From NCBI GenBank assembly GCA_027924585.1, contig BSBM01000426.1:2094001-2158000 (forward strand): a DNA stretch of 64,000 nucleotides, read 5' to 3'. A program made the position numbers and the translations under genes. The notes below the pieces were generated by a model. The model searched no databases and was not told where the DNA came from. It saw nothing but the letters and a program-made list of their open reading frames with translations. This DNA is from Larix kaempferi. Its lineage: Eukaryota > Streptophyta > Pinopsida > Pinales > Pinaceae. Numbering within the stretch: position 1 is the stretch's first letter; each line of letters opens with the position of its first letter. Shown piece after piece: positions 33,477-45,290 of this stretch.

Positions 33477-36400
33477 TTACTTGTTTTTCTTCTCTCTATA
33501 ATTGGTAAATAATATCTAAGAGGAGCATCTACATTTGGACTTTCTCTTATAGTTCTTGGTTCTTCATCAAGCGCTTGTGGTGTTGTTTGCATCCTAGAGT
33601 GTTGATCTAGACATGGATTTTGCGGCAAGGGGTTCGGATTTGCTGCAACAATGTGAAAATGTTACATCGTTGTATTTTGATATTGTAATGACAAGTATTT
33701 CATTTAAAACAAACATTACAAAGGTGTTTTTTTACCTGGTGTGGCCACATCATGTAGTTCATGTTCTTGTCCATGCTCAACCTGTACAGTTTCACCCTCT
33801 ACATGCTCTGTAGTTGAAAGATGGTGAACTACAATTAATGTTCACTATTTGCAATGCTATACATAAAATTGTAGCATATGAATAAATTCATTACCAGGAT
33901 TCGAAGCATGATCTCCGATTTGTTGTTCTCCCTCCTCAACATTAGGGGGATCACTGCTTTTCTGCTTGAAACAGAGTCAATATTTTTTGTCAAGTATTTA
34001 TAACGAATAGATTGCACAAGCGGTTAATCTTCAATAAAGTATATAGATTCTATTTACCTATGCACCAGATGGATTGGTACCAGAAGACTGTGTTTGGCCA
34101 GACAAGCTTTTTCGGCATTCAACAACAGCTCCAAAGCATTCATTGAAGCCAAGCTTCATGTCTTCATCAGTGTCCTGTTCATTGAATTGTTCGGCCTGCA
34201 TATTTGCATAACGTCGTTAATTAACATTTTCCGGTGCAATAAAACAAAAACAAAAATTTCAATTTATTATTTGTATGCATTATTGGTTTTTCAAAACTTA
34301 CAAATCGTACCGCGAAATTCGAATAACCACCAAACCCAAGCTTGTGCTGACCTATTTTCTCAAGTCTTTCCTTTGTGGCCTTTGATGTGTCTGGAAGCCT
34401 ATGCAAGTGTTGAAATACGTTAGATGTTCCAAGTTCGAAATAGAAATATTCGATAGTAATAAGGTTTTGAATTACATTGCGGAAAGTATTGCATACCTCC
34501 TTGTGCCTGGTGTTATCTTTCCTTCTCTTCTCTGAGCCCTCTCCCTTCCATCCTCCACTAGAGCTATCCACTCCATTGTTGGAATCATTGGAGGGTGCTC
34601 ATACCTAGGGTTTTTTTCCAGGTGGGTCCTATATTGGTCTTGGACAACCTTCACTTGTAGTCCAGCCTTTTTCATGACCTCGACTTTATTGAAGGTCTTG
34701 TCATCGAACAGGCCAACCAACCGAGTAGTGAGTTCATCTTTTAAACATTTTGGTTGTTTATCCCACCTTTCTCGGATGGTGGGCCCGAAGATCTCCAAGC
34801 ATGCGTCATTCATTTGTTTATAGAAAACATCTTTTCCTGCGAAACGATCATGCCATGATCAGAATTAGTTGAAAGAAAACATTTTATCGGTATATTACAA
34901 TGAAGTTATAAACACTAACTTGATCAACGTATATTAATTACCTAGGACCTTATCGATCTTTATTGGGACGAGATCTGCGTTGACCAAAAATGTTACCTCC
35001 ATTGTTCCCGTGCTAGTGACACGGGAAGATCCTGGAAATGTAGCTACGTCGATATCAATATTACCATGATTCTGATCGATTTTGACCCCTTCTTCTGGAG
35101 GATCCAGTGTATATCGGTCACTAGCGGCCGGTGCGCTCACAGTTGGGGTCCGTGGTGTGTCAGAATGTGTTTCCGACTGTTCAGTCGACAACAATGGCGA
35201 AGGAGTAGTCGATGCATGTGGAGTCGTTTGCTCATGATGCCATGTCTCTCCATGAGCCTCGATGGGGCCAACATTGCCTCCACCACTATTGTGTGTTTTC
35301 AGATAATTCTGTAAATACAAACCATGTCTTACACGTTCAGTACTATCATATAAAAGAGAAAATTATAAAGTCATAAATGAATTATTTTATGAATCAAGAT
35401 TCCTCAACTTACTTCCAAGGATTCAAATTTCCATTCCAACAATTCAATCCTTGCCAGGTTCTGGCTTGTCTACGGAATCTTGATTAGCAGAGAAACGAGT
35501 TTCGCACTATATTTTTCCAACAATTTGTCTATCATATTAATAGTGTTTGTGGCTTCACCAATTACGTGGGAATCTTTAACGATATCAGCCACTTCGGGAT
35601 CTACTGAACATTCTTCTGATGCTGTTTCATACAACAATTCACTAGGCTGCAACAAAAATATATAAAACACTATTGATTTATATCATGATAGATTCCTAAA
35701 ATTATTATATTAACAAAACATATATATGATCATGATAGATTCCTAAAATTACAACTAGGTTTACTTGGTACTTGGACGATGGTGTCATCTGATCCACAGC
35801 TGTCGACTTTCCCTGATCATTGGGGCCCTGCAAAAAAGAATTAGAAAACATTATCACAACGAAACCAGTATACACACGAAAAATACATAACAAAATAAAC
35901 ATTATGCTACGTATTATATTGGTACAATTCCAATGAATTATACCTGCAATGTAGAGGATCGTGATCCACTCCTCGGATCGATGCTCATAGGTGACTTTCC
36001 CCGATCTTCTAATATCTAGGAGCCACCCCTTACAGATACCTAAATAAAAAATATAGTGAAAGTGATCACCTAAATGAATCCAAAACTAATCATGAGAAAA
36101 CACATCGATTAAAAACTATTATCAAGTATTATATTTTTACTATTATAAAGAATATGTATACCTGTTGCGTCGTGGGTACTGTGACCCTTGTAGAACCTGA
36201 CTACATAAAAAACATAGAGAAAATTATTACGTAAACGAAATAATTAGATAACATTATAGGAATGAAACCAGTATACTAATAATGAAAAAACAAAGGAAAA
36301 AAAAAAACTATTTTTTCTTATTATATTTGCACTATTACAAAGATGTATACCTAATCCCTCGAGGAAGATGTACTCCTTCGACCATCTGCTGGAGGGTTTT

Positions 36401-37255
36401 TATCCCGATCACTAGCCTGTGAAGTAAATATGGAAAATTTAAACGAAATAAACTAACGAAAAAATCCTTAATATGTTAAATTCATTAATAAAAGGTTGGG
36501 TAAATTGTTATATGTACCACTCCCATAGTAACCTTTTTTGTATCTACTCGGTTCAAATTGTAATTAATAAGCAACTCTTCCCCTGCAGATATTGATTTAA
36601 TGGCAACTACAAAAACACAGTTTCCTTCACGCCCCTCAAATTCGCAGTTTGGTTGCTTAATTGTAGACCCTGGTTGTGTACTATTTATAAACCTCACAAT
36701 ATTTCCTGTGGCCTTTGGCCTTCCATCCATGTACAACGTTGCTCCTTTATTTTGATTTTTGTCTTTCAACTGTAAATAGTTTGTTGACAATCCATAGCTA
36801 CGCATACCTTTTGTAAATTGGACCAGGCGCATCCAATCTGTGTAGCTGTAACAGGGTCCAACATACTCCATCAATTATGTACATGTGTTGTAAGGGACCC
36901 TTATGCCATCCATGTTGAACAACCTGAAACCATGTATTGACGATGGTGCTATTCGATATATCCTCTCGTTCACACAAAAATCTGTGTTCGGTTGAGGAAG
37001 ATCCTTGGGTATCCATTGTTTCACTAAATGTTTGTACCTCAAGGGCACCTCAAGGTCATCTTTTGTCTCATCACCATAGGAACATGACCCCCCTCGACCA
37101 TGAAAAAATTCATTGCGTTTATCGAATTTTCTTCTGGTCTTTTGACATCTAGTTGATACAAATCTTCTAGACCTACTGGATGTCTCACTTTCCTCTGGCC
37201 TTCCTAAACTCCCCTCACTCGAGGAAGACAGATCTGACAAATACCTGTTCGGTTC
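33477..37255 (-). pseudogene. Multi-exon gene: SET domain plus plant-transposase-like region
   Basis: Transcribed leftward, with about 13 candidate exons. The first (about 36,525-37,255) holds a basic stretch and a SET-like domain: SSIHGFRLF, a stop at 36,875-36,877, then EYVGPCYSY, GNIVRFINSTQPG and GEELLINYN. SET domains methylate lysines; here RFINS replaces the usual NHS, so activity is doubtful. Small Ser/Thr-rich exons follow, then a helical one (35,414-35,645). The exon 34,499-34,838 has a region like Ptta/En/Spm plant transposases (DACLEIFGPTIRERWDKQP, MEWIALVEDGRERAQRREG), with acidic exons and a basic KTSKKK end at 33,477. Further stops lie at 36,016 and 35,470, and two exons end in TAG at 36,351 and 34,058. 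It is probably the accessory gene of the CACTA-like element, now broken. Confidence 0.6.
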
Positions 37256-37259
37256 TACC

Positions 37260-38120
37260 TACACCATGGATAAAATTTTAGATACGACCACAAGGCATAG
37301 CGCCTCTTAAAAGGTGACATATTGTAGTGCCTTTTATAATGTTACTTGATCCTCATTCCCTTTCTCAACATGTAGGCATTTAAGCGATGAGGAAGACGAT
37401 CACTTTATCTTTCTTATGAGTACAAATTCACGCAATTATGAGATTTCTTTTATTGCTCCTTTGTGTCTTGACTCCCATATCAAACCATCCAACTATCAGC
37501 TTTGTCGTCATAGCCCTAAAGTCTCTCTCATCCCATCAGTTTGGGTTCATCAACTCGGTAGTTGAAGTCCAGTCACATTTAGTAAGATATTTATATTCAA
37601 CAATAAAAATATAAAATAAAAATCCCTAACCATTATGGAAAATGTCTAAAAGTTTTTATGACTTTCAAAAGTAAGATATTTTAGGTGGTTAATAAGTGTT
37701 AAAAAATCTTCAAAAAAAATATTTTGTATAATGTTGTGGAACTTATATAATCTTATTCAAGCATGGTCTTCTTAGATGACTGAAAGTAATTGAATTAAGC
37801 AAAAACGGAACCGTAAACATGTAAGTTGTTTTGAAAAATGGAAGCTTTCAGTCATACCCCCATCTAATGCTGCCTTTGGACAATTACTTGCAATATTGAC
37901 TTAGGGTATTTAATTCATAACATAGATTTTCAATCATATCGACATAGAGAAAAGTAGGGCTTTCTTTATATTATCATGACATAGTTACAAATACTTTCTT
38001 TTCAATCTTTATGACAACTTGAATGGATAATCCCCACTCATAGCCAAATACTTTTGAGATATTTACAACTCATCGGAGTATGGGGGACCATATAATTCTC
38101 GAAAGACATTGAATTCAACA
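37260..38120. other. Spacer upstream of the SET gene, no gene seen
   Basis: AT-rich; it may contain the promoter or the first exon of the minus-strand gene. No motif I can name. Confidence 0.35.
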
Positions 38121-39045
38121 ACCCATGCCTTTGAATAAACAGACCTCAGGACCACGCATCTATTCTGATGCGTGTGGACGTCTATGTGGGTTTTGACAAG
38201 CCACTGTCGTTCATTTTTAACGTAGTACCCAAGGATTTGAGCCTCAATAAGCTTTGTCTGAAAAATATCTTTGAACTAATCGAGAGATTCTCCAACTTCC
38301 CGTTTTAGATTATAAATAGCACCTGGATCTAATGCTGTCAGGTTGATGCTGAATGACCGCCACCAGTCTCTAGTCCAATCAGGGACGAACCATGTAGGAT
38401 CCTCATGGATATGTGTCATTTGAGGTCCAAACTTTAGCATGGTATAATATGTTCTATCTGTATTTTCTTTTCTCAAGAATTTCCACCATAATTTTTTATA
38501 TTTTTCATAAGTGTGTGTAGTACTGGGAAACTAGAGACTAGCATCTTGATGTGGCCATGCTTCCAAAGAATGTATCCGGTTAATACAATATTATTGTTGT
38601 TCTAGTCGTAGCCTGGGGTGAGGTATAGAGCCCTCCATCGGGATTAAGTTAAGATCATGGTATAGGTGAGTTAACCAATTGCTTGCATCAGCTACTTTTC
38701 TCAAGGAGTTGTTGTAAATCATCTCTGGTACAATACTGGATCCCATAGACATTCTTCTGAGTTCTGGAACTAGTCTAATAAAAGCATCAGATCCCTGTAA
38801 GTTAGCATCTAATACTTCAGCATGTCTCAACTCCCACCTAGGTTTCTAGTCTTGCATATAATCCAACCAACTCATATTATCATTGATAGTATAGATATGA
38901 TTTTTTCCTCCGGTCCAAGCAGATATTTTCATGTTTACTTGTGGGTTATGGGCCCACTGGATTCCGCTTTGAACTTCTACGCTCACTTTCCTCGTGCTCG
39001 CTTGCACCAGGCTCACTTGATTTAGGCTCACTTGCTTCAGGCCCG
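38121..39045 (-). pseudogene. Unidentified Trp-rich coding remnant
   Basis: Three consecutive open stretches on the minus strand read like one protein with breaks. 38,846-39,031 has WTGGKNHIYTINDNMSWLDY, 38,591-38,830 has LVPELRRMSMGSS and SNWLTHLYHDLNL, and 38,276-38,476 has YYTMLKFGPQM and PDWTRDWWRSF. A further stretch to 38,121 has LGYYVKNERQWLVKT and SKAWVVEFNVF. Stops lie between them. The aromatic, non-repetitive composition suggests a real former protein. I do not recognise it. It might be an upstream part of the same element's gene set or a separate insertion. Confidence 0.4.
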
Positions 39046-39685
39046 CTTCTTAAAAATTAACAGCACACTTCTGTGTCAAATATTCTCTTGTTAAAAAGTC
39101 AGGAATGCTTTTTGCTTTCCCAGAAATGTGCTCATGAACAGTACAGTTATAACATCAAAACAATGCTTGCCATCTTGCAAAATTTCCTTTTGTTGTTTCA
39201 AATTTTATTGTGTTGTTTAGCACAAATGGAAGTCTAGAGCAATCTGTTCTAGTTATGATAAGGTCATGGTTCAACAAATAAAGTCATAGTTCTACTCAGT
39301 TTTCTGTCAGGACACTTATTCTCCAAGATAATTTTCCTCACAAGTTCAATCGAGGTCGAGTTCTACCACTCTTAAAATTCTTTACCAACAAATATAATTT
39401 GATTACCAACAATTTTGTCTGACAGGACAAGCCTTAACTACTTAATTCAAATTATTTACCACGTACTTGATTACCAACAATTTTATTACTTAATTATTAT
39501 AACCAACACATATTTGATTACCTGGATGTAGACGTTTCCTGTAAGATACTCAGAAGAGTTACTTTCAGAAATGACTGTGCCTCTTAGAGGCTAGTCAACT
39601 CTAGGAACCAAGTGACCCTATTATAGGGTTAGTACAAACCAAAGAGAGAGAGAGATGACTGGGATATGGGACGGTCAATCAAAGA
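39046..39685. other. Spacer, no gene seen
   Basis: AT-rich, with repeated phrases around TTGATTACCAACAATTTTG (39,385-39,490). No coding signal. Confidence 0.35.
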
Positions 39686-39689
39686 GATG

Positions 39690-40620
39690 GAATAGCAATA
39701 GCTCCTTGTAACTACTTGTTATCTGACATGTCAAAGAGATGGAAGGTCAAATAATTTCAAATATATGCATGAATAGCTCCTTGTAGCTACCTCTTATATG
39801 GAATAGCTCCTTGTAACTACCTCTTATATGCAATATTTCCTTTTAACTACCTCTTATAACTCAAATAGGACCACCAAAAGGTATGATAGCAAGCAACCTT
39901 CCTAACTAAGGTCTGGAGGGTGGTACGAAGTGGGTATAAAGACTCATAACAACTATGGACAAAGGGGGTGTACCTCAAATGTGGACAAACTACCGTAGTA
40001 CCCACAAGACCAAAAACATAAAAGGTGGTACAAATCAAAAGATATACCAATATGAGTAAAAGACCCAAAAGGTAAAAGGCAAGGTACAAATCAAAAGATA
40101 TCTCAAGATCATTAGAAGACCCAAAAGGTGAGAGGCAAGTACCACAAAAAAATGAAATGACAAGCTACCACAAGACCAATAAACAACAGGGTGTAAGGAC
40201 CAAAAGTAAATCAACCATTGTGGGGAAGGTACAAATAAGGTCAAATATATATTGCAATAGCCTCTTGTAGCTACCTGTTATTTGACATGCCAAAGAGATG
40301 GAAGGTCAAATAATGTCAAATATATGCAATAGCTCCTTGTAGCAACCTCTTGTAACTCAAATTGGACCACCAAAAGGTATGATATCAAGCAACCTTCCTA
40401 ACTAAGGTCTGGAGGGTGGTACAAAGTGGGTATAAAGACTCATAACAACTATGGACAAAGGGGGTGTACCTCAAATGTGGACAAACTACCGTAGTACCGA
40501 CAATACCAAAAACATAAAAGGTGGTACAAATCAAAAGATATACCAAGATGATTAAAAGACCCAAAAGGTAAAAGGCAAGGTACCACACAAATATTATCGA
40601 CAAAATGGAAAGACCATAAG
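39690..40620. repeat. Tandem duplication, ~0.5-kb unit
   Basis: 39,861-40,094 and 40,354-40,585 are almost identical (GGACCACCAAAAGGTATGAT, CTAAGGTCTGGAGGGTGGTA, CAAAGGGGGTGTACCTC), offset 493 bp. The preceding AAAGAGATGGAAGGTCAAAT phrases (39,734 and 40,294) are duplicated too. The minus-strand membrane-like frames on both units are copies of each other without other coding support. Confidence 0.85.
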
Positions 40621-42713
40621 ACAATCAACCAAGGTGAGGTACAACCAATCATCTCTCTCTCAAATGTACCATTGTTCCATATAACTTGAAAGACCATCAT
40701 CATAGTAAACGGAAAAGTCCACACGGATGATGTGATCACATGGTCCTCTAGACTACTCCTAAGGTCAAGTGTTAGTGGCTCCATCAAGGGGTGTTCAGTC
40801 CCTTGAGAACACCATCTAACTCAACCATCTCGAAGACCTAGGAGAAGAGGACATCACATATCATCAGATAATTGGTAACTGACCATGTAAGAACTCAAAA
40901 ACCCTAAAGCAACCGAGCGTGCAAAAGGGGAGCTAGGAAAAGACAAGGCTCGCAAGCCAAAAAAGTAAGCTCAAAAACATGTACTGGGACCAGTGTCATA
41001 GTAAGCAAGCTGAAACAAAAGTGGCCAGAATTCCAACAAGCAGCACTAAAAAGAAAAAGACCCTCTAAAAAGGTGAAATAGCAAGCAAAACCTCCTAACT
41101 AAGAGCTGGAGACCTCAACAAGTTGTATCCTTCGCAAGGTGATGAAATCCAAGTCAAACAATACAAAATGAGAGACCAATAATGGAAGGATATCGCTCTA
41201 CCAAAAGGGATCCGGGGTAAAGAGCCCTAGAAGAAAAGTTACTAAGCTACCTCGTTCATGGCACATCGGAGAAGGATACTGGCACTTTTGCCTTATCACC
41301 CTTGTATCACCAGTATGGTGGCCAGAAAATACAAGGAAGACAATGGATCGATATGCATTAGGAGCTAAGTGGAGTGTGTTATTCCACAAAGTCCATCCGG
41401 AACCAATCCTCGCGGCTTACCCCCGAAATGATGAGAGGCCCTCTCCACAAACTGGTTAATGACCGTGTCAATAAATACTAGAGGATTTTAGTACCCTAGA
41501 GGACAACAACTATGTCTCAGATGAAAATGACAAGGGGGAATTATTTGGATGCCTATCCTCGGTGTCCTACCTAACTACCAAATTCTTTTTATCCTCAAGT
41601 GAGGTTAAAGTGTGTTGAGTTAATGAGTTAAATTTTAATGGTTGTATTACTCAGTTGGGTGATGGAAGTGCAACTCGTGGTGTGATGACTAACTCAAACC
41701 ATGCAAATGCATATGAATAAAATAAGCCTTTCCTTTCAATGAATGCTAGCTAAGGCAAGGAGAGAGTTCTTTCAAACTATAACTACTCTTTCAAATTAAA
41801 TGAATGCAACAAGTGTTCAAGTTCATTCATGGGACCTCAAGGAGAGCTTCAGATATACTCAAGTCATGCAAATGAATTCATCACATAAAACAAAGTGATA
41901 ATAAATATAAGGAATTGTATATATCCATGTTCATAATTCTTTAGGCACACTTATAACATTTTTCAATCATTCATCACAAAAACACATTGATAGTAGAAAC
42001 AATAAACTGCATATAAATGTTCATGAGCTTAATAAAAAAATAGTAACCACAACTGGGGAATATCATGATGCTAATAGTGTTATATGATCTATCTCACATG
42101 GTTCTACTTCATAATGGGATGGGGCCAATTAATATTACTTTCAAAACTCATATGGTGGCACCATGAAAGAAAAACATTATGGGGGCTCCAACCTACAAGG
42201 TTATTTGACTTTACATTAAGGATGGATTTGTAGTCCTTTTGATCCCAACCACCAATATTCTCAATTACGAGGTAGTACCTTAGGAGTGAATCCATACCTT
42301 ACTCATGGAATTTCAACCCACCAAGTGCTCAAAGCAACCAAAAGATGCCCACATTAGCCTCCTCCAAAGGCTTCCGTCAAGATTACTTGTTCAACAAGCA
42401 AGGTCCTTAAAGAGGGTTTGCACCCATCAAGATTGTCCACTTTGGAAAATGAAGCAACCATCCATGTCCACCTAATAACCAATAAAAGTCTTCACATGTG
42501 GAAACAAATGTTGAAATTTTTCCCAAACTAGAGGGATGTTAAGTATGAAATAGTACCCCACACCTAAAAGCTAAGACTTGGAGCCCTACAACTCCTCTTC
42601 CTCCAAGCAACCATAAAATACATCTAATTACATCATTCATTATGCAGGATAGAATTGTGAACTTAAAGAACAGTCATTTACTAGTACTAATTACAATGTG
42701 ACTCGATCCGAGG
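40621..42713. other. Spacer, no gene seen
   Basis: Moderately AT-rich, no long frames. Words such as AAGACCCAAAAGG recur into 41,100. I see no protein motif, RNA gene or terminal repeat. Confidence 0.35.
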
Positions 42714-42715
42714 AG

Positions 42716-42806
42716 TGTTGCCAGTGGTCTTGATTTAAACATGGAAACGGTGACGACTGGCGTGGGTCACCATTGCCAAGCTGAAACTCAAGACCACTGG
42801 CAACAC
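42716..42806. repeat. Short foldback repeat (hairpin 3), related to hairpin 2
   Basis: The left arm GTTGCCAGTGGTCTTGA with GGAAACGGTGAC and the right arm GTCACCATTGCC with TCAAGACCACTGGCAAC pair across a loop of about 12 bp. The same phrases occur in the arms of hairpin 2 near 32,130-32,180 and 32,380-32,430, so the two belong to one family. Confidence 0.8.
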
Positions 42807-43579
42807 AACTGTAGGCCAACTTTATTTGATATCCAAATTAACTATTAGATGGTTTTAGATAATTTTGCACCAATTTCAAATGGAAATCAAAATTTATAGG
42901 GAATAACACACATAACGTTCAAAATTTATAGGGATCAACACACATAATGGAATTCACTACTACATCATTAATAACACACCCAACGTTAAAAACCATAATC
43001 AAGGAATACAATTTAAATGAAGCTAACATTGGAGTTGAAAAGTTGAATGTGGGGATTCACTTTTCTTCTAGAATGCAAGCATTTTGAAGCAATGCAGAAA
43101 GAACAGTCTCAACATATCTTAGGCTTCCTTTTATAGCCAAACTCCAATCCAATATGGGGATGATCAAGTTTGACCTTGTATCCCATGTAAAATAAAATAT
43201 ATTTTTTACTAACTACCCATACTATAAATAGAAAAAAAATCAAAACAAAAACCTAATAATGTGTTCCATGTCTTCTTGCCTTGGTCCCTATACCAATTTC
43301 TCCCTATTTGAACGCACAAGTGTTGCTACTTGCAAAATCAGATGTGGAAAGCATGTAGCAAATTCATCCTCTAAAATCCACTTAGCCTGCATGTAGCTTA
43401 TCCTTGCTGCCAACTAAGTGGTGATGATGTTGATTCAAGTGGTCTGTGTGCATTGTCCACTAGATAGGAGATATGGAGCTCTTCTTCCAATTGGGAGGGT
43501 TCATATATCTTCAATTGTGATACATTGACCATAGGATGAATAGCAAGCTATGGTGGCAAATCTAGTTTGAAGGCATTGT
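42807..43579. other. Spacer, no gene seen
   Basis: Contains a doubled phrase AAAATTTATAGGGA with ACACACATAA (42,889 and 42,920). No other structure recognised. Confidence 0.35.
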
Positions 43580-45290
43580 CTCCCATCATTTGCAAAATTG
43601 TATAAGGACTATAGCAAAGTGAGTGGAGTTTGTGATGCTTTCCCCCCTGAAAATGTTGCTTCTAAAGGTACAAGTTACAACTAGATGCAATCTCTAATTT
43701 GTAATGGAGAGGAAACTTGATGGTGATCTCTAGGTTCCTTCACATGCTCTTGATTTTGTTGGAGCACTGCACATACTTGAAGATGAATCTAAGCAATCTG
43801 TTAGACAAAAGAAGTGGCCTGTTGTTGGGTATTGAGCTATTGCAGAGAACCATGAGGCAACATTAAAGCTATAATCTCATAGGTTGCTACTTCTATAGGA
43901 AAATACCCATAACAAACTTCAAAAGGGGAGTGTCATGTGACTGAGTGAATGACCCTATTGTAACAATGTTGCGATTGTGAAGGCCATTATCCCCTTGTCG
44001 ATTTTTGGAGTATGCTATGCAAATAAATTGAAACAAGGTGTGATTCGCTACCTTTGTTTAGCCATATGTTTGGGGATCAAACGTGGTGGAGTACCAAATC
44101 TTGCATTCCAAAAATTGCCAAAGATATTTCCTCCATTGGCTAAGGAAATGAGCATCCCTATCAAGAATGATAGTGTGCAGAAATCCAAATGATGCCCAAA
44201 CATGTCTAAAGAAAATACCTATGGTTTGTTGTGTTGTAATCGTCTTGGTGCAAGGAAGAAACAACACCATTTTGGAGAAGTGGCAGACAACTACAAAAAC
44301 ACAATCATGTTTCTGGAATGTCAAAAGAAGACCAAAAATGAAATCCCTGGAGATGACCTCCCATGTCCGAGAAGGAATCAAAGCGATTGATACAACCCAA
44401 GCATATGGTGTGCAGATTTGTTCCAACTACACAAGTTACAGCGATGAGCAAATTCATTGACTTGTTGTTGCATGGAGGGACAAAAGAAATGTTTTTGCAA
44501 ATGTTGAAGTGTTTTATTACTACCAAAATGCCCCTTGTACAGAGAAGAATGTGCTCCACATGTCAACATAAGCCTGGCATCTGAATTGGGCACACAAAAC
44601 TGCTAAAGCTTATACAACCATCCCTCCCCGACCATATAATACAGAAATGGAGCTTGGTTGATTGCAGTAGGTTGTTGGAGAGTTGATAAGATGGGTCCAA
44701 AGTAAGGATCATAGGTATATTGGTGTTACCAATCATCATAGGAAGGAACCCACGTGTCCAGAATATGCAATTTCTAGGCAAGTGGGTGACTAAGGATATT
44801 AGAATCCTGATTGGTACAATCCTTCTTGTATTTAATCACCCAATGAGATTGTTGTGTGTAAGTCACCCATTTAAGTTGTTGCTCATCTTGGATATTGGAT
44901 TAGGAGTTGATAAAGATCAAAGGATGATGGTATGTACGAAGGACCATTTATTTTCCCAATAGACAGTACCAACAATGTTTCAAACTCTGCACTGATGCAA
45001 AAAATTCCTTGTCATAGGTGTTGTAGTTGAGTTTGGCATCTCATCAACTTTATGAATAATGGGCCACTCGATGGCCTACCTGTTTAAGCACAACTCCAAT
45101 GGAATTATTGGAGGCATCACATTCAATCTCAAAGAGTTGTTGGAGGTCTGGGATACCTAGAAGTAAAATGGGAGGCACAAGATAATTATGAAAATCCCTC
45201 TCAGATTTTTAGTTTTTTTATGGTTTCTACCTAATCTAAAACTATGAATCAAACTGAAAGCAAACACCATGGCCTACCTAAAATAACAAC
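43580..45290 (-). pseudogene. Ty3/gypsy retrotransposon pol relic (RNase H to integrase)
   Basis: Read on the minus strand, pieces of a gypsy polyprotein appear in the right order but in shifting frames. An RT/RNase H part comes first (DASN-like word near 45,100, KEFFASVQ-like near 45,010, VLRTYHHPLIF near 44,930). The integrase zinc-finger region follows (44,378-44,593, with YKGHFGSNKTL and CNLC), then the integrase core (44,058-44,426, with SRDFIFGL, ILDRDAHF and FDPQTYG) and a downstream HSPFEVCYG word near 43,930. Many stops and frameshifts show it is dead. No LTRs or gag part were found, so only an internal fragment remains. Confidence 0.8.

Noticed and set aside
39847-40624. Two membrane-like minus-strand frames
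   Set aside because: They are copies of one another created by the local tandem duplication, with no start context, motif or conservation beyond the DNA repeat.
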